Below are positions 26,408-34,622 of a stretch of DNA of 44,801 bases, piece by piece. Each line of letters opens with the position of its first letter. The first letter of the stretch is position 1. The stretch lies in the NCBI RefSeq assembly GCF_029254265.1, contig NZ_JAQWXX010000024.1:1-44801 (forward strand), given 5' to 3'. Below the pieces are notes generated by a model. That model saw only the letters and a program-made list of their open reading frames with translations. It searched no databases and was not told the DNA's origin. The DNA is from Algoriphagus sp. (GTDB lineage Bacteria; Bacteroidota; Bacteroidia; Cytophagales; Cyclobacteriaceae). The translations under genes were made by a program, and so were the position numbers.

Positions 26408-26529
26408 ATGCTGTAATAAGTAATGAATTCAAGGTCCATTAGGTTACAATTAGGAGCAGAACAGTAATTATTGATAAAATGGTTCTACGTAAGTCAAAAT
26501 TACGATAAGTCTCAGGAAATCATAAAGAC

Positions 26530-28188
26530 CTATTTCTTCACGATCATCATTCCTACATAAAAATTCTGGTCAACTTCAATGGAATTTATTCCGTTTTGAA
26601 TTTCCATTTCTTGCCATTTCGTAGTAGGATTTAGCCAAACTTCTTTTTCATCCAAGTAAACTCGAACTGGCATATCTAAACTCAGAATTGCATTTTCCCA
26701 ACGGTAACGCATCGTTTTTCCATCCTTTACCACACTCAAAATAGGAATTCGAATATCCCTTAAATATTGGTCAAAAACGGGACTAAGATCAATTCCTGCT
26801 TGCTGACTGATGTAATTTTCGATTTGTGCGGAAGTGACAGTTTGATGGTAAAACTCAGTATTCAATCCTCTTAGGATCATTCTCCATTTCTCATCGTCAT
26901 GTATGATTTGTCGGATCGTATGCAATAGATTTGCCCCTTTATAGTACATATCGGAGGAGCCATTTTTATTGACTCCATATGGTCCAATAATAGGTTTGTC
27001 GTTGTTGATTCGCTTTCTGGTGCCTATTACATAAGCATTGCTGGCTTCAGTTCCATAGAAATAATCTAAAAACAAGTTTTCTGAATAAGCTGTAAAGCCT
27101 TCATGAACCCACATATCCGCTACATCTTTATTCGTGATATTATTCGCAAACCACTCGTGTCCAGATTCATGGATAATTATAAAGTCAAACTTTAATCCCC
27201 ATCCTGTATCGCTTAGGTCTGTCCCTCTATAGCCGTTTGCAAAGCCATTTCCATAAGTAACCGAACTTTGATGCTCCATGCCGAGGTAGGGAGCTTCCAC
27301 TAGTTTAAATCCGTCTTCATAAAAAGGGTAGGGACCAAACCAATGCTCAAATGCTTCCATCATTCTAGATGCATCTTTAAACTGGACTTTAGCTTTTTCT
27401 AAATTCTCTCGAAGGACATAATAGTCCATGTCAAGCATTCCTTTTTCACCTTGATACTGCTCTCCAAAATGTACGTAATCACCTATATTGACATTGATCC
27501 CGTAGTTGTTGATCGGGTTTTTGACCTCCCAGTGATAGGTTTTGGTTTTGGCAGCTTTATTATGGTCAGTTTTGATCAAGCGACCATTTGAAACATCCAT
27601 CAGGTTTTCAGGAACTTCTACAGAAATTAAAACGCCCAGATCAGGCTCGTCAGCTGGGTGATCTCGATTTGGCCACCAAATGCTAGATCCAATTCCTTGA
27701 TTTGAATTGGCTATAAAAGGCAATCCATTGCTGTCTTTGGTCCAGGTGAATCCTCCGTCCCAAGGAGGTCGAACAGCGACTACAGGTTTTCCCGAAAAAT
27801 GGAATTCAATTTCATGGATTTTGCCGATCTCCTGATTTTTTGCAAGTTGTACAAAGTAGGCCGAGCCCTCGTTAGATACCTGCAATTCTTGACCATCCTG
27901 CATTACTTTTTCAAGTGACATTGGTGCTTGCAGGTCTACCTGAAGCATATCCTGATCAGCAATCACTTTGTACTTCATGGTGTTTTTTCCAGAGATCATT
28001 TGTGACTCCGGATCGACTTTTACCGAAAGGTGATAATGAAGTAAGTCCCACCAGGCTCTTGCAGGGCCAATGGAACCTCGGAGCGAATCCTGTTTTGAGA
28101 ATTGGGAAGTTGATTGAAAACTCTGTGCTTGAAGTTGAACTATAGAAAAGTAAATGCAAGTGGTTATAATCCAGTTTTTTAATTTCAT
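26530..28188 (-). CDS. Exported M1-family aminopeptidase-like protein (I)
   Basis: This 552-residue protein has a signal peptide (about 1-22, LQAQ). The gluzincin motif HESGH lies at 340-344 and the third zinc ligand Glu363 at the M1 spacing (VHEGFTAY). The substrate-gating motif is GMEH at 303-306, replacing the canonical GAMEN. A beta-rich N-terminal domain (about 50-245) precedes it. The long helical C-terminal domain of E. coli PepN is absent. It lies 35 bp after the ROK kinase gene and is probably transcribed with it. Confidence 0.87.
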   Translation of the reverse strand: MKLKNWIITTCIYFSIVQLQAQSFQSTSQFSKQDSLRGSIGPARAWWDLLHYHLSVKVDPESQMISGKNTMKYKVIADQDMLQVDLQAPMSLEKVMQDGQELQVSNEGSAYFVQLAKNQEIGKIHEIEFHFSGKPVVAVRPPWDGGFTWTKDSNGLPFIANSNQGIGSSIWWPNRDHPADEPDLGVLISVEVPENLMDVSNGRLIKTDHNKAAKTKTYHWEVKNPINNYGINVNIGDYVHFGEQYQGEKGMLDMDYYVLRENLEKAKVQFKDASRMMEAFEHWFGPYPFYEDGFKLVEAPYLGMEHQSSVTYGNGFANGYRGTDLSDTGWGLKFDFIIIHESGHEWFANNITNKDVADMWVHEGFTAYSENLFLDYFYGTEASNAYVIGTRKRINNDKPIIGPYGVNKNGSSDMYYKGANLLHTIRQIIHDDEKWRMILRGLNTEFYHQTVTSAQIENYISQQAGIDLSPVFDQYLRDIRIPILSVVKDGKTMRYRWENAILSLDMPVRVYLDEKEVWLNPTTKWQEMEIQNGINSIEVDQNFYVGMMIVKK

Positions 28189-28223
28189 TGGATACTCAGA
28201 GTTTTAGTAAAATTAGATTGAAA

Positions 28224-28883
28224 TCAGAAAATATAATCGTCCTCCCAAAGGCGAAAACCTCCTATGAAAGCATTTTGATTTGTCCCTAATCGACATCCTT
28301 CAGGAACTTCGCTGATTAGTTTTGAGTTGCCTCCTCCCAAGACAATGTCATCTGGCTGGAATGCATCTGCAAAAGTTTCAATTGTTTTTAAAACATGCTT
28401 TTCCCACCTCTTAGAACCACCAGAGGTTAGGTATTCTTTACCTACATATCCTTCAAATGTGGATTTTTTATAAGGTAAATGTCCTCCTTCAATAGGGAAA
28501 ATCGTCTTACCTATTACCATTGCAGTTCCCAAGCCAGTACCGAAACCCAAAAAGAGTAGTTTCTTACCTTCATAACTTCCCAAGGCTTGCATGGCAGCAT
28601 CATTTATGATCTTTACGGGACAGTTAAATTCTTTTGCAAAATCATAGCTTTCCCAACCTTTTCCAAGATTGACAGGCTCACTATGAATCTGATTGTTTTT
28701 AACTACACCGGGAAACCCAATCGTGATACGATCATATGTCCAACCTGAAGCAGCTTCTTTAATAAGGGGGATCATAGTTTCTGGTGAAAAATCACTTCCT
28801 GATGGGATTTTGATTCGTTCAGGTTGACCTTTTGCTAATATTTTGATGTTTGATCCTCCGATGTCGATTACTAATGGCTGCAA
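28224..28883 (-). CDS. ROK-family sugar kinase, polyphosphate-glucokinase-like
   Basis: This 219-residue cytoplasmic kinase shows the ROK/actin-type phosphate loop VIDIGGSNIK (5-14), a NDAAMQALGSYEG substrate/catalytic stretch (Asp near 94) and the second phosphate loop FLGFGTGLGTAMV (about 112-124). The sequence order matches bacterial polyphosphate glucokinases (PpgK), which phosphorylate glucose with polyphosphate or ATP. The CxCGxxGC zinc loop of classical ROK repressors is absent. The donor cannot be decided from motifs alone. It precedes the M1 peptidase by 35 bp. Confidence 0.72.
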   Translation of the reverse strand: MQPLVIDIGGSNIKILAKGQPERIKIPSGSDFSPETMIPLIKEAASGWTYDRITIGFPGVVKNNQIHSEPVNLGKGWESYDFAKEFNCPVKIINDAAMQALGSYEGKKLLFLGFGTGLGTAMVIGKTIFPIEGGHLPYKKSTFEGYVGKEYLTSGGSKRWEKHVLKTIETFADAFQPDDIVLGGGNSKLISEVPEGCRLGTNQNAFIGGFRLWEDDYIF

Positions 28884-29272
28884 GAGTGTTTGAGTTTAGT
28901 TAATAATTTGATTAATAAGATTTCATTTCGGCACTTGAAGTTAGGATTTTTGTCGATTGGAAGGCAGAAAAATCAGCTAGAATTTCCTTTCATTTTCAAA
29001 ATATGACCTGCGATTAAGTATTGATATTCGATCAACTTATTAATTTCTAGACCATTTGGAAATATTTATGACAAATTATTGATTTTCTAAAATCAATAAA
29101 TCTTTTCTTTTTTATGATAAATATGCCTGATTGAAAATGGAATGGTATGCTTCCTATGGAGAATAGAAGTTTATTTCTGATCTTTTAGATCGAAAATCAA
29201 ATTTGTCGCTCTTCGAACAGCACATTATTTCAAAATAGTATAGAATTCTTTCAGATTTAAAATCCATCACAA
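28884..29272. other. 389-bp intergenic region with divergent promoters
   Basis: This AT-rich spacer lies between the divergent ROK kinase and second M1 peptidase genes. It must contain both promoters, but I cannot pinpoint them. It holds an 11-bp AT-only inverted repeat (29076-29086 with 29089-29099) and a short GATCT-TTT-AGATC repeat near 29178. No convincing small gene or RNA was seen. Confidence 0.4.
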
Positions 29273-31261
29273 ATGAAAAACAGCTTTTTACTCTTGCTTT
29301 TTCTTTCTGTTCAAACTTTTGCGCAGCAAAAAGCTCCAATACCCCAGCGGGAAACTGTAGAAACTCAAAATAGGGCCATCCGCATGGATGTTCCGCTGAC
29401 CAACTCTATTCGAAAAGCTTTTGAAGCTGGTACTCGGGATTTTTCAGGAAAGCCCGGAGCAAACTATTGGCAGTTGGAGACAGATTTTACGATTAATGCG
29501 AGGCTGGATCCCTCCACACAGACGATTACGGGATCTGAAAAAATCCTAATACATAATTCCAGTCCAGACGATCTTGATCAAATTGTGCTTCGTTTGGACC
29601 ATAATGTTTTCCGGGGAGATGTGCCAAGAGGAACTTCTGTTCCTGCTGAAAACACCGAGGGAATGATCGTAACGTCAATTAAAATAGATGGGAAGGTAGT
29701 GGATTTAAATCCCGCACCTTCGAGAAGAAATGATCCACCTACTTTAAAAGCAACTGGTCTGAAAAGTACCATAGCAACGATTTCGCTTTTGGATCCAATC
29801 AAAGCTGGCAGTAGCGCTGAATTGGAAATAGAATGGAATACGAAGCTGCCGGGAGGAGAAAATGGTCGAGGGCATCGAATGACTCAACGTTTTGACAGCA
29901 CGCTTTTTCAGCCTACCCAATGGTTTCCAAGATTGGCAAAATATGATGATTTGAGAGGTTGGGAAAGGAGTTTATACCTTGGCCCGGCAGAATTTTTCAA
30001 TAATTTCGGAAAGTTTGATGTGTCTATAACTGTACCAGCAGGATGGATCGTAAGTGGAACGGGTGTATTGCAAAACCCACAGGACGTTTTAACTCCGATA
30101 GCCATTCAAAGGCTTAGTTCGGTTTTGAATTCTGATGAAGAAGTAACGATTGTCTCAGAGGAGGAGAAAGGTCCTGGAAAAGCTACTCTTGACGGAGAAA
30201 TGTTGACATGGCGCTTTGTAGCAGAAAAAGTCAATGATTTTGCATGGGCGACTTCTGATCGTTTTATCTGGAAAGCTACACGTGCGATGATTCCTGGTAA
30301 AGGACCTATTCCAATTCATGAAGTCTTTATCCCTGAGCGTGCTCGCTTTTTTGAAAATGCTTTAAGTAGAACAAGACATGCATTAGAGTTCTATTCTGAG
30401 CTTTGGGCACCTTATCCTTTTCCACAATTAACCCTTCAGGATGGCCCAAGTGCCGGGATGGAATATCCAATGGTAATCAATTCCAATCAGGGGGCTGCGG
30501 ATCATGAGACGGCTCATCAATGGTGGCCAATGATGTTGGGAACAAACGAAACCCGCTATGGCTGGATGGACGAAGGTTTTAATCAGTACATGAACATCTT
30601 ATCTTCTGCAGCTAGCCGAAATGTACCTTATAATCTAGATGGACTAGGGCAGAGCTATGGCCGAATCTCAGGATCGGAAGATGAAGCTCCGCTGATGTGG
30701 AGTGCCAATGATGCGGGTTCGGGTTACGGATTTCAAACTTATCAAAAAACTCCACTGATGCTTTCCATGCTTGGCGGAGTTGTAGGGGATGAAGCGGTAA
30801 TCAATGCCATGAAAAAATATACGGATACCTGGGCATTTAAGCATCCTTCGCCTTGGGATTACATGTTCTTTATGAATAATGCTTTGGGTGAAAATCTCGA
30901 ATGGTTTTGGTATTACTGGTTGTTTACCACCGAATCAGTTGAAGGTTCAATTGAAAAAGTGAGTTTTGATAAAGGAAGAACTGTGGTAACGGTAAAGCAA
31001 GCAGGGGAGATGCCTTCACCAGTGGTGCTAAAAGTTGAATTTGAGGCAGAAGGACCTGCTATTAAATCAATTCCAAATGGTAAAATGATTGATGATACCA
31101 CAGCAGAAGTCACCTGGCCGGTTTCGGTTTGGTTTGAAGGAAATCGAACGTTTGATGCAGTAATGGAATTTGGAGATCGTAAAATCAAGAAAATCACCTT
31201 GGACCCTTATGGTAGATTCCCGGATAAGGAAACAAGTGATAATGTATGGGAAGTGAAATAG
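29273..31261 (+). CDS. Exported M1-family aminopeptidase-like protein (II)
   Basis: This 662-residue protein has a signal peptide (about 1-17, QTFAQ). The metalloprotease motif HETAH lies at 411-415, with Glu434 in WMDEGFNQY at the correct 18-residue spacing. A GMEYP sequence near residue 396 corresponds to the M1 exopeptidase loop. The N-terminal beta domain (about 50-290) is typical. A C-terminal beta domain (about 580-660: GRTVVTVKQAGEMPSPVVL, NRTFDAVMEFG) follows a reduced helical part. It is not closely similar to the M1 protein at 26530-28188, so the two are not recent duplicates. Confidence 0.88.
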   Translation: MKNSFLLLLFLSVQTFAQQKAPIPQRETVETQNRAIRMDVPLTNSIRKAFEAGTRDFSGKPGANYWQLETDFTINARLDPSTQTITGSEKILIHNSSPDDLDQIVLRLDHNVFRGDVPRGTSVPAENTEGMIVTSIKIDGKVVDLNPAPSRRNDPPTLKATGLKSTIATISLLDPIKAGSSAELEIEWNTKLPGGENGRGHRMTQRFDSTLFQPTQWFPRLAKYDDLRGWERSLYLGPAEFFNNFGKFDVSITVPAGWIVSGTGVLQNPQDVLTPIAIQRLSSVLNSDEEVTIVSEEEKGPGKATLDGEMLTWRFVAEKVNDFAWATSDRFIWKATRAMIPGKGPIPIHEVFIPERARFFENALSRTRHALEFYSELWAPYPFPQLTLQDGPSAGMEYPMVINSNQGAADHETAHQWWPMMLGTNETRYGWMDEGFNQYMNILSSAASRNVPYNLDGLGQSYGRISGSEDEAPLMWSANDAGSGYGFQTYQKTPLMLSMLGGVVGDEAVINAMKKYTDTWAFKHPSPWDYMFFMNNALGENLEWFWYYWLFTTESVEGSIEKVSFDKGRTVVTVKQAGEMPSPVVLKVEFEAEGPAIKSIPNGKMIDDTTAEVTWPVSVWFEGNRTFDAVMEFGDRKIKKITLDPYGRFPDKETSDNVWEVK

Positions 31262-31412
31262 GTTGGTTCCTTTTTCTTTTTACAATTTAGATAACCAACA
31301 ATTCTGCTTCCATTCCTTCAAGAATTGATGGATCTGCGCTGAAGATTCAGGATGTTCTTGTCTGGTATTATTGGAAATCCTTAACTGTGGTACTTTACAT
31401 GCAGGGGGTGAA

Positions 31413-31805
31413 ACTTGTGTAAAGATTTATGATTGTATCGAAAGCATTTTGATTGAAAAGATTTAAAATGTCATTATCGAAATGATCCATTACAATGATG
31501 AACTACCAATTGTAAACTACTCTGATTTTATCAGTGAAAAAGTGGGCTATGATTACACGTATTTGTCCAATGCCTTTTCAAAGGTAAGAGGAATAACCAT
31601 ACAGCATTTTATCATCATTCATAAGATAGAAAAAGTCAAAGAATTGCTGATTTACGATGAGCTTTGTCTTACTGAAATTTCCTACAGGTTGAATTATAGC
31701 AGCGGAGCACACCTCTCCAACCAATTCAAAAAAATAACGAGACTTACTCCCACTTTTTATCAAAAACTAAAGAATAAGCGGAGAAAGAATCTGGAAGATT
31801 TGTAA
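31413..31805 (+). pseudogene. Remnant of an AraC-family regulator; only the DNA-binding domain is open
   Basis: From the ATG at 31482, 107 residues encode an AraC-type double helix-turn-helix. The first HTH runs around YSDFISEKVGYDYTYLSNAFSKVRGITIQHFIIIHKI. The second is LTEISYRLNYSSGAHLSNQFKKITRLTPTFYQKLK. Upstream in the same frame the sequence reads DCIESILIEKI, then TAA (31464-31466), then NVIIEM-IHYNDE. Related Bacteroidota regulators of about 187 residues read LIEKIKN-IIE-hY at this place, with an N-terminal metal-binding-like domain. A single AAA-to-TAA change, and further decay upstream, explain the short frame. The 107-residue product may still be made as a truncated DNA-binding protein. 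Confidence 0.65.
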
Positions 31806-32108
31806 TTTTTATACTAAAAATCGCTTTTACGGTATTAGAATAGAAGTGTAGGGAAGTTTTTTACTAATTTTTTGAATCATTCGATGCCCTAGTAAAGTCA
31901 ATGAAATAATTTTTGTTGATGACTTTGCACGTGTAAAGCAAGCGACTCAAAACATGTAAATGATGTAACATAGTTCTGAAAATGTGTAACGCATTTTTAA
32001 AGGGGAATACTCAAATTGACATCAGCCTAAAACAAACTAAATCGCTATTCTTAGAATCTCAACTCTGGAATCTAATGAGCCTGCGGTGAAATAAGAAAAG
32101 TAAAAATT
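31806..32108. promoter_or_regulatory. Upstream region of the fbaB-ppk2-pfkA cluster with TGTAA direct repeats
   Basis: TGTAA occurs on the plus strand at 31932, 31955, 31964 and 31985. The pair at 31964 and 31985 is spaced exactly 21 bp. The same 21-bp pair occurs at 44479 and 44500 before the second ppk2-like gene, and TGTAACATA (31964-31972) recurs at 44565-44573. Direct repeats two helical turns apart suit AraC-family activators. A long leader of about 120 bp separates the repeats from the fbaB start codon. Confidence 0.55.
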
Positions 32109-33182
32109 ATGAGGTACCCCGAAATAGTCGAGCTTCTGGGAAAAGAAAGCGAATCATTGCTCACACATCAATGCGATACAATTCCGAAGTCATCTTTACA
32201 ACTTCCTGGTTCGGATTTTACAGAGCGAGTTTGGGTAGGATCTAACAGGAATATTCAAACCATACGAAGTCTGAATACCATTTTCAATTCTGGAAGACTT
32301 TCCAGTACAGGATATCTTTCAATCTTACCGGTTGACCAAGGAATCGAACATAGTGCAGGTGCATCTTTTAGTCCTAACCCAATTTATTTCGATCCCGAAC
32401 AAATTATAAAATTAGCTATTGAGGGAGGATGCAATGCCGTGGCGAGTACCATCGGTATACTAGCGACCGTTTCAAGAACCTATGCCCACAAAATTCCTTT
32501 CATTGTAAAGCTTAACCACAATGAATTACTTACTTATCCGAATACCTATGACCAGATTTTTTTTGGATCAGTAAGAGAAGCCTGGAACTTGGGAGCTGTA
32601 GGAATTGGAGCCACTATCTATTTTGGATCTCCTGAATCGGACAGACAAATCCAAGAAGTATCTAAAGCATTTGAAGAAGCCCATCAATTGGGTATGGCTA
32701 CCGTGCTGTGGTGCTATTTGCGCAACTCAGCATTCAAAGTTGACGGAGTTGATTACAGTTCTTCGGCTGATCTTACCGGGCAGGCAAACTATATCGGCAC
32801 GACTATTCAAGCAGATATTATCAAACAAAAATTACCGGAAAATAATGGCGGCTATAAAGCACTCAACGCAGATGGCAATCAATTCGGAAAATTTGATGAA
32901 CGCATCTACAGCAAGTTGACGACTGATCATCCCATAGATTTATGTAGGTATCAGGTCGCCAATTGTTTTATGGGAAGAGCAGGGCTGATCAATTCAGGAG
33001 GCGCATCAGAAGGAAAGTCAGATTTAAAGGAAGCCGTTCGTACCGCGGTTATTAATAAAAGGGCTGGTGGAACAGGTTTGATTTCAGGCAGAAAATCATT
33101 TCAACGTCCATTTAAAGAGGGAATAGCCCTACTCAATGCCATTCAGGATGTTTACCTGGAAAAGAAAATTGATGTAGCCTGA
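32109..33182 (+). CDS. fbaB: Class I fructose-bisphosphate aldolase (FbaB/DhnA type)
   Basis: This 357-residue Schiff-base aldolase interconverts fructose 1,6-bisphosphate with the two triose phosphates in the cytoplasm. It matches E. coli FbaB over its whole length: [39 protein letters not shown], and the C-terminal [41 protein letters not shown] and [11 protein letters not shown]. The probable Schiff-base lysine is Lys239 ([18 protein letters not shown]). It is the first gene of a cluster, and ppk2 starts 19 bp after its stop. Confidence 0.94.
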   Translation: MRYPEIVELLGKESESLLTHQCDTIPKSSLQLPGSDFTERVWVGSNRNIQTIRSLNTIFNSGRLSSTGYLSILPVDQGIEHSAGASFSPNPIYFDPEQIIKLAIEGGCNAVASTIGILATVSRTYAHKIPFIVKLNHNELLTYPNTYDQIFFGSVREAWNLGAVGIGATIYFGSPESDRQIQEVSKAFEEAHQLGMATVLWCYLRNSAFKVDGVDYSSSADLTGQANYIGTTIQADIIKQKLPENNGGYKALNADGNQFGKFDERIYSKLTTDHPIDLCRYQVANCFMGRAGLINSGGASEGKSDLKEAVRTAVINKRAGGTGLISGRKSFQRPFKEGIALLNAIQDVYLEKKIDVA

Positions 33183-33201
33183 TTAAAAAGATATTCTAAA
33201 A

Positions 33202-33954
33202 ATGAAAAAAAAGGAAAGCAAGAAAATATTGCATGAACTCTATATAGAATTAGTCAAGCTGCAAAAAGAAGTTATCTCATCCAACCTCAAACTTTTTGTG
33301 ATCTTGGAGGGAAGAGATGCTGCCGGAAAAGACGGGACAATAAAAAGAATTACTAAACACCTCAGTCCACGCGAAACGAGAATAGTGGCATTGGGGAAAC
33401 CATCTGACCGAGAGGAAATGGAATGGTATTTTCAACGGTATGCAAGCCACTTACCTATCTCAGGAGAATTCGTGTTATTCAACCGAAGCTGGTACAACAG
33501 GGCGGGTGTGGAAAAAGTAATGGGGTTTTGCAATGAGAAGGAGTATAAATCTTTCTTTAAGGAAGTAGAGCTGTTTGAAGAAATGCTAGTTGACGCCGGT
33601 TTTACAATTCTGAAATATTACCTCGATATCAGCAGAGAAGAGCAAGAAGCTAGATTGAAGGATCGTAGAGATGATCCATTGAAACAATGGAAAATAAGCC
33701 CTATTGACAGGGAAGCGCTACGCTATTGGAAAGACTATTCCAATGCCCGTGATGAAATGCTTACAAGAACAAATTTTAAAAATATACCATGGTTTGTTAT
33801 CAATGCCGATAACAAGCGGGAGGCCCGCATTGCTATCATTTCACATTTATTGCATCAATTGAAATATCATAATAAGGATGTGAAACTAGTATCAGAAGAT
33901 TACGGCCTGGTATATCCAGTAACTGATAAATCGATTAAAGAAAAACTGTTTTGA
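33202..33954 (+). CDS. ppk2: Polyphosphate kinase 2 (class I-like)
   Basis: This 250-residue P-loop kinase transfers phosphate between polyphosphate and nucleoside diphosphates. Walker A is EGRDAAGKDG at 36-45, with Asp39 and Lys43. The lid contains DREEMEWYFQRYASHLP, and the Walker B region is FNRSWYNRAGVEKVMGFC. The one-domain length and the YNRAGVE-VMGFC signature fit class I PPK2, which favours making ATP/GTP from ADP/GDP. Position 94 is Asn (LFNRSW) where several characterised PPK2 enzymes have a metal-binding Asp. It is translated 19 bp after fbaB; the next gene starts within 15 bp. Confidence 0.92.
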   Translation: MKKKESKKILHELYIELVKLQKEVISSNLKLFVILEGRDAAGKDGTIKRITKHLSPRETRIVALGKPSDREEMEWYFQRYASHLPISGEFVLFNRSWYNRAGVEKVMGFCNEKEYKSFFKEVELFEEMLVDAGFTILKYYLDISREEQEARLKDRRDDPLKQWKISPIDREALRYWKDYSNARDEMLTRTNFKNIPWFVINADNKREARIAIISHLLHQLKYHNKDVKLVSEDYGLVYPVTDKSIKEKLF

Positions 33955-33968
33955 TAAAAAAAGCTATT

Positions 33969-34409
33969 ATGACTGTAGATTTCAAAAACCTAAGTAAACG
34001 AGAGTATCAATTACTCCTCAATTTCCCAGTTTATGTTTCCTTACTCGCTGCGAATACGGATGGGAAAATGGATAATGCTGAAAAATTATCAGCTATTGAA
34101 TTCGCTCATATTAAAAGTTACTCCTGTGATCCTTTGCTGGCTGATTTCTTCCAAGAAGTCGATAAGAGTTTTGAAAAGACCTTGCAAGAATTGAATAATT
34201 CACTTCCTCAAAGTAAAGCCAAAAGGGATGTTGCTATCAAAGCTGAATTACTGAAAATCGAAAGCCTTGTTTCGAAGTTAGAACCCGAGACAATAGCTGT
34301 CATCCATAAAAGTATGAAAGCATTTAAAGAGCATATATCCCTGGCGCACCATAATGTCCTGATTGATTTTCTATTTCCATTGCAGATATTCGGTATATCC
34401 GACTATTAA
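33969..34409 (+). CDS. Small helical protein of unknown function, faintly TerB-like
   Basis: I do not recognise this 146-residue protein (ATG at 33969; an in-frame TTG at 33951 would overlap the ppk2 stop). It is predicted nearly all helical, soluble and without signal peptide. The stretch LLAANTDGKMDNAEKLSAIEF recalls the acidic AxxDGxxxxxE metal-binding helix of TerB-like domains. Two histidine pairs appear late (KEHISLAHHN). It lies 14 bp after ppk2 and before pfkA, so it is probably expressed with the glycolysis/polyphosphate genes and may be a regulator or partner. Confidence 0.6.
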   Translation: MTVDFKNLSKREYQLLLNFPVYVSLLAANTDGKMDNAEKLSAIEFAHIKSYSCDPLLADFFQEVDKSFEKTLQELNNSLPQSKAKRDVAIKAELLKIESLVSKLEPETIAVIHKSMKAFKEHISLAHHNVLIDFLFPLQIFGISDY

Positions 34410-34622
34410 GAGTTTATTTTATTTTTATAGGTAAAAAGCGTCTTTGAAATTTATCTTTAAAGTTTAAGAAACCCAACCCAAAAAGTTGATGGGTGCATAG
34501 CAACATATCCCACTGGATCAAAGCTGCGATCCTCCGATAACTTTCTAGGATGGATGAGCACAATAATGTAATGCTTGGGAAATGAGTACTGTTCCATTGT
34601 CTTAAATTAAAACCTGAAACCC
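34410..34622. other. 213-bp gap between the small protein gene and pfkA
   Basis: This is a long gap for an otherwise tight cluster. It carries one TGTAA (34567-34571) 52 bp before pfkA, so pfkA could have its own promoter. A weak ATCCT/AGGAT inverted repeat lies near 34530-34552. No gene was supported here. Confidence 0.35.

Noticed and set aside
29076..29099. AT-only hairpin followed by a T-rich stretch, considered as a terminator
   Set aside because: No gene ends upstream on the plus strand, and the stem has only two G/C pairs.
29154..29339. 61-codon minus-strand frame at the start of the second M1 gene
   Set aside because: It overlaps the signal-peptide region of the clear M1 gene and has no support of its own.
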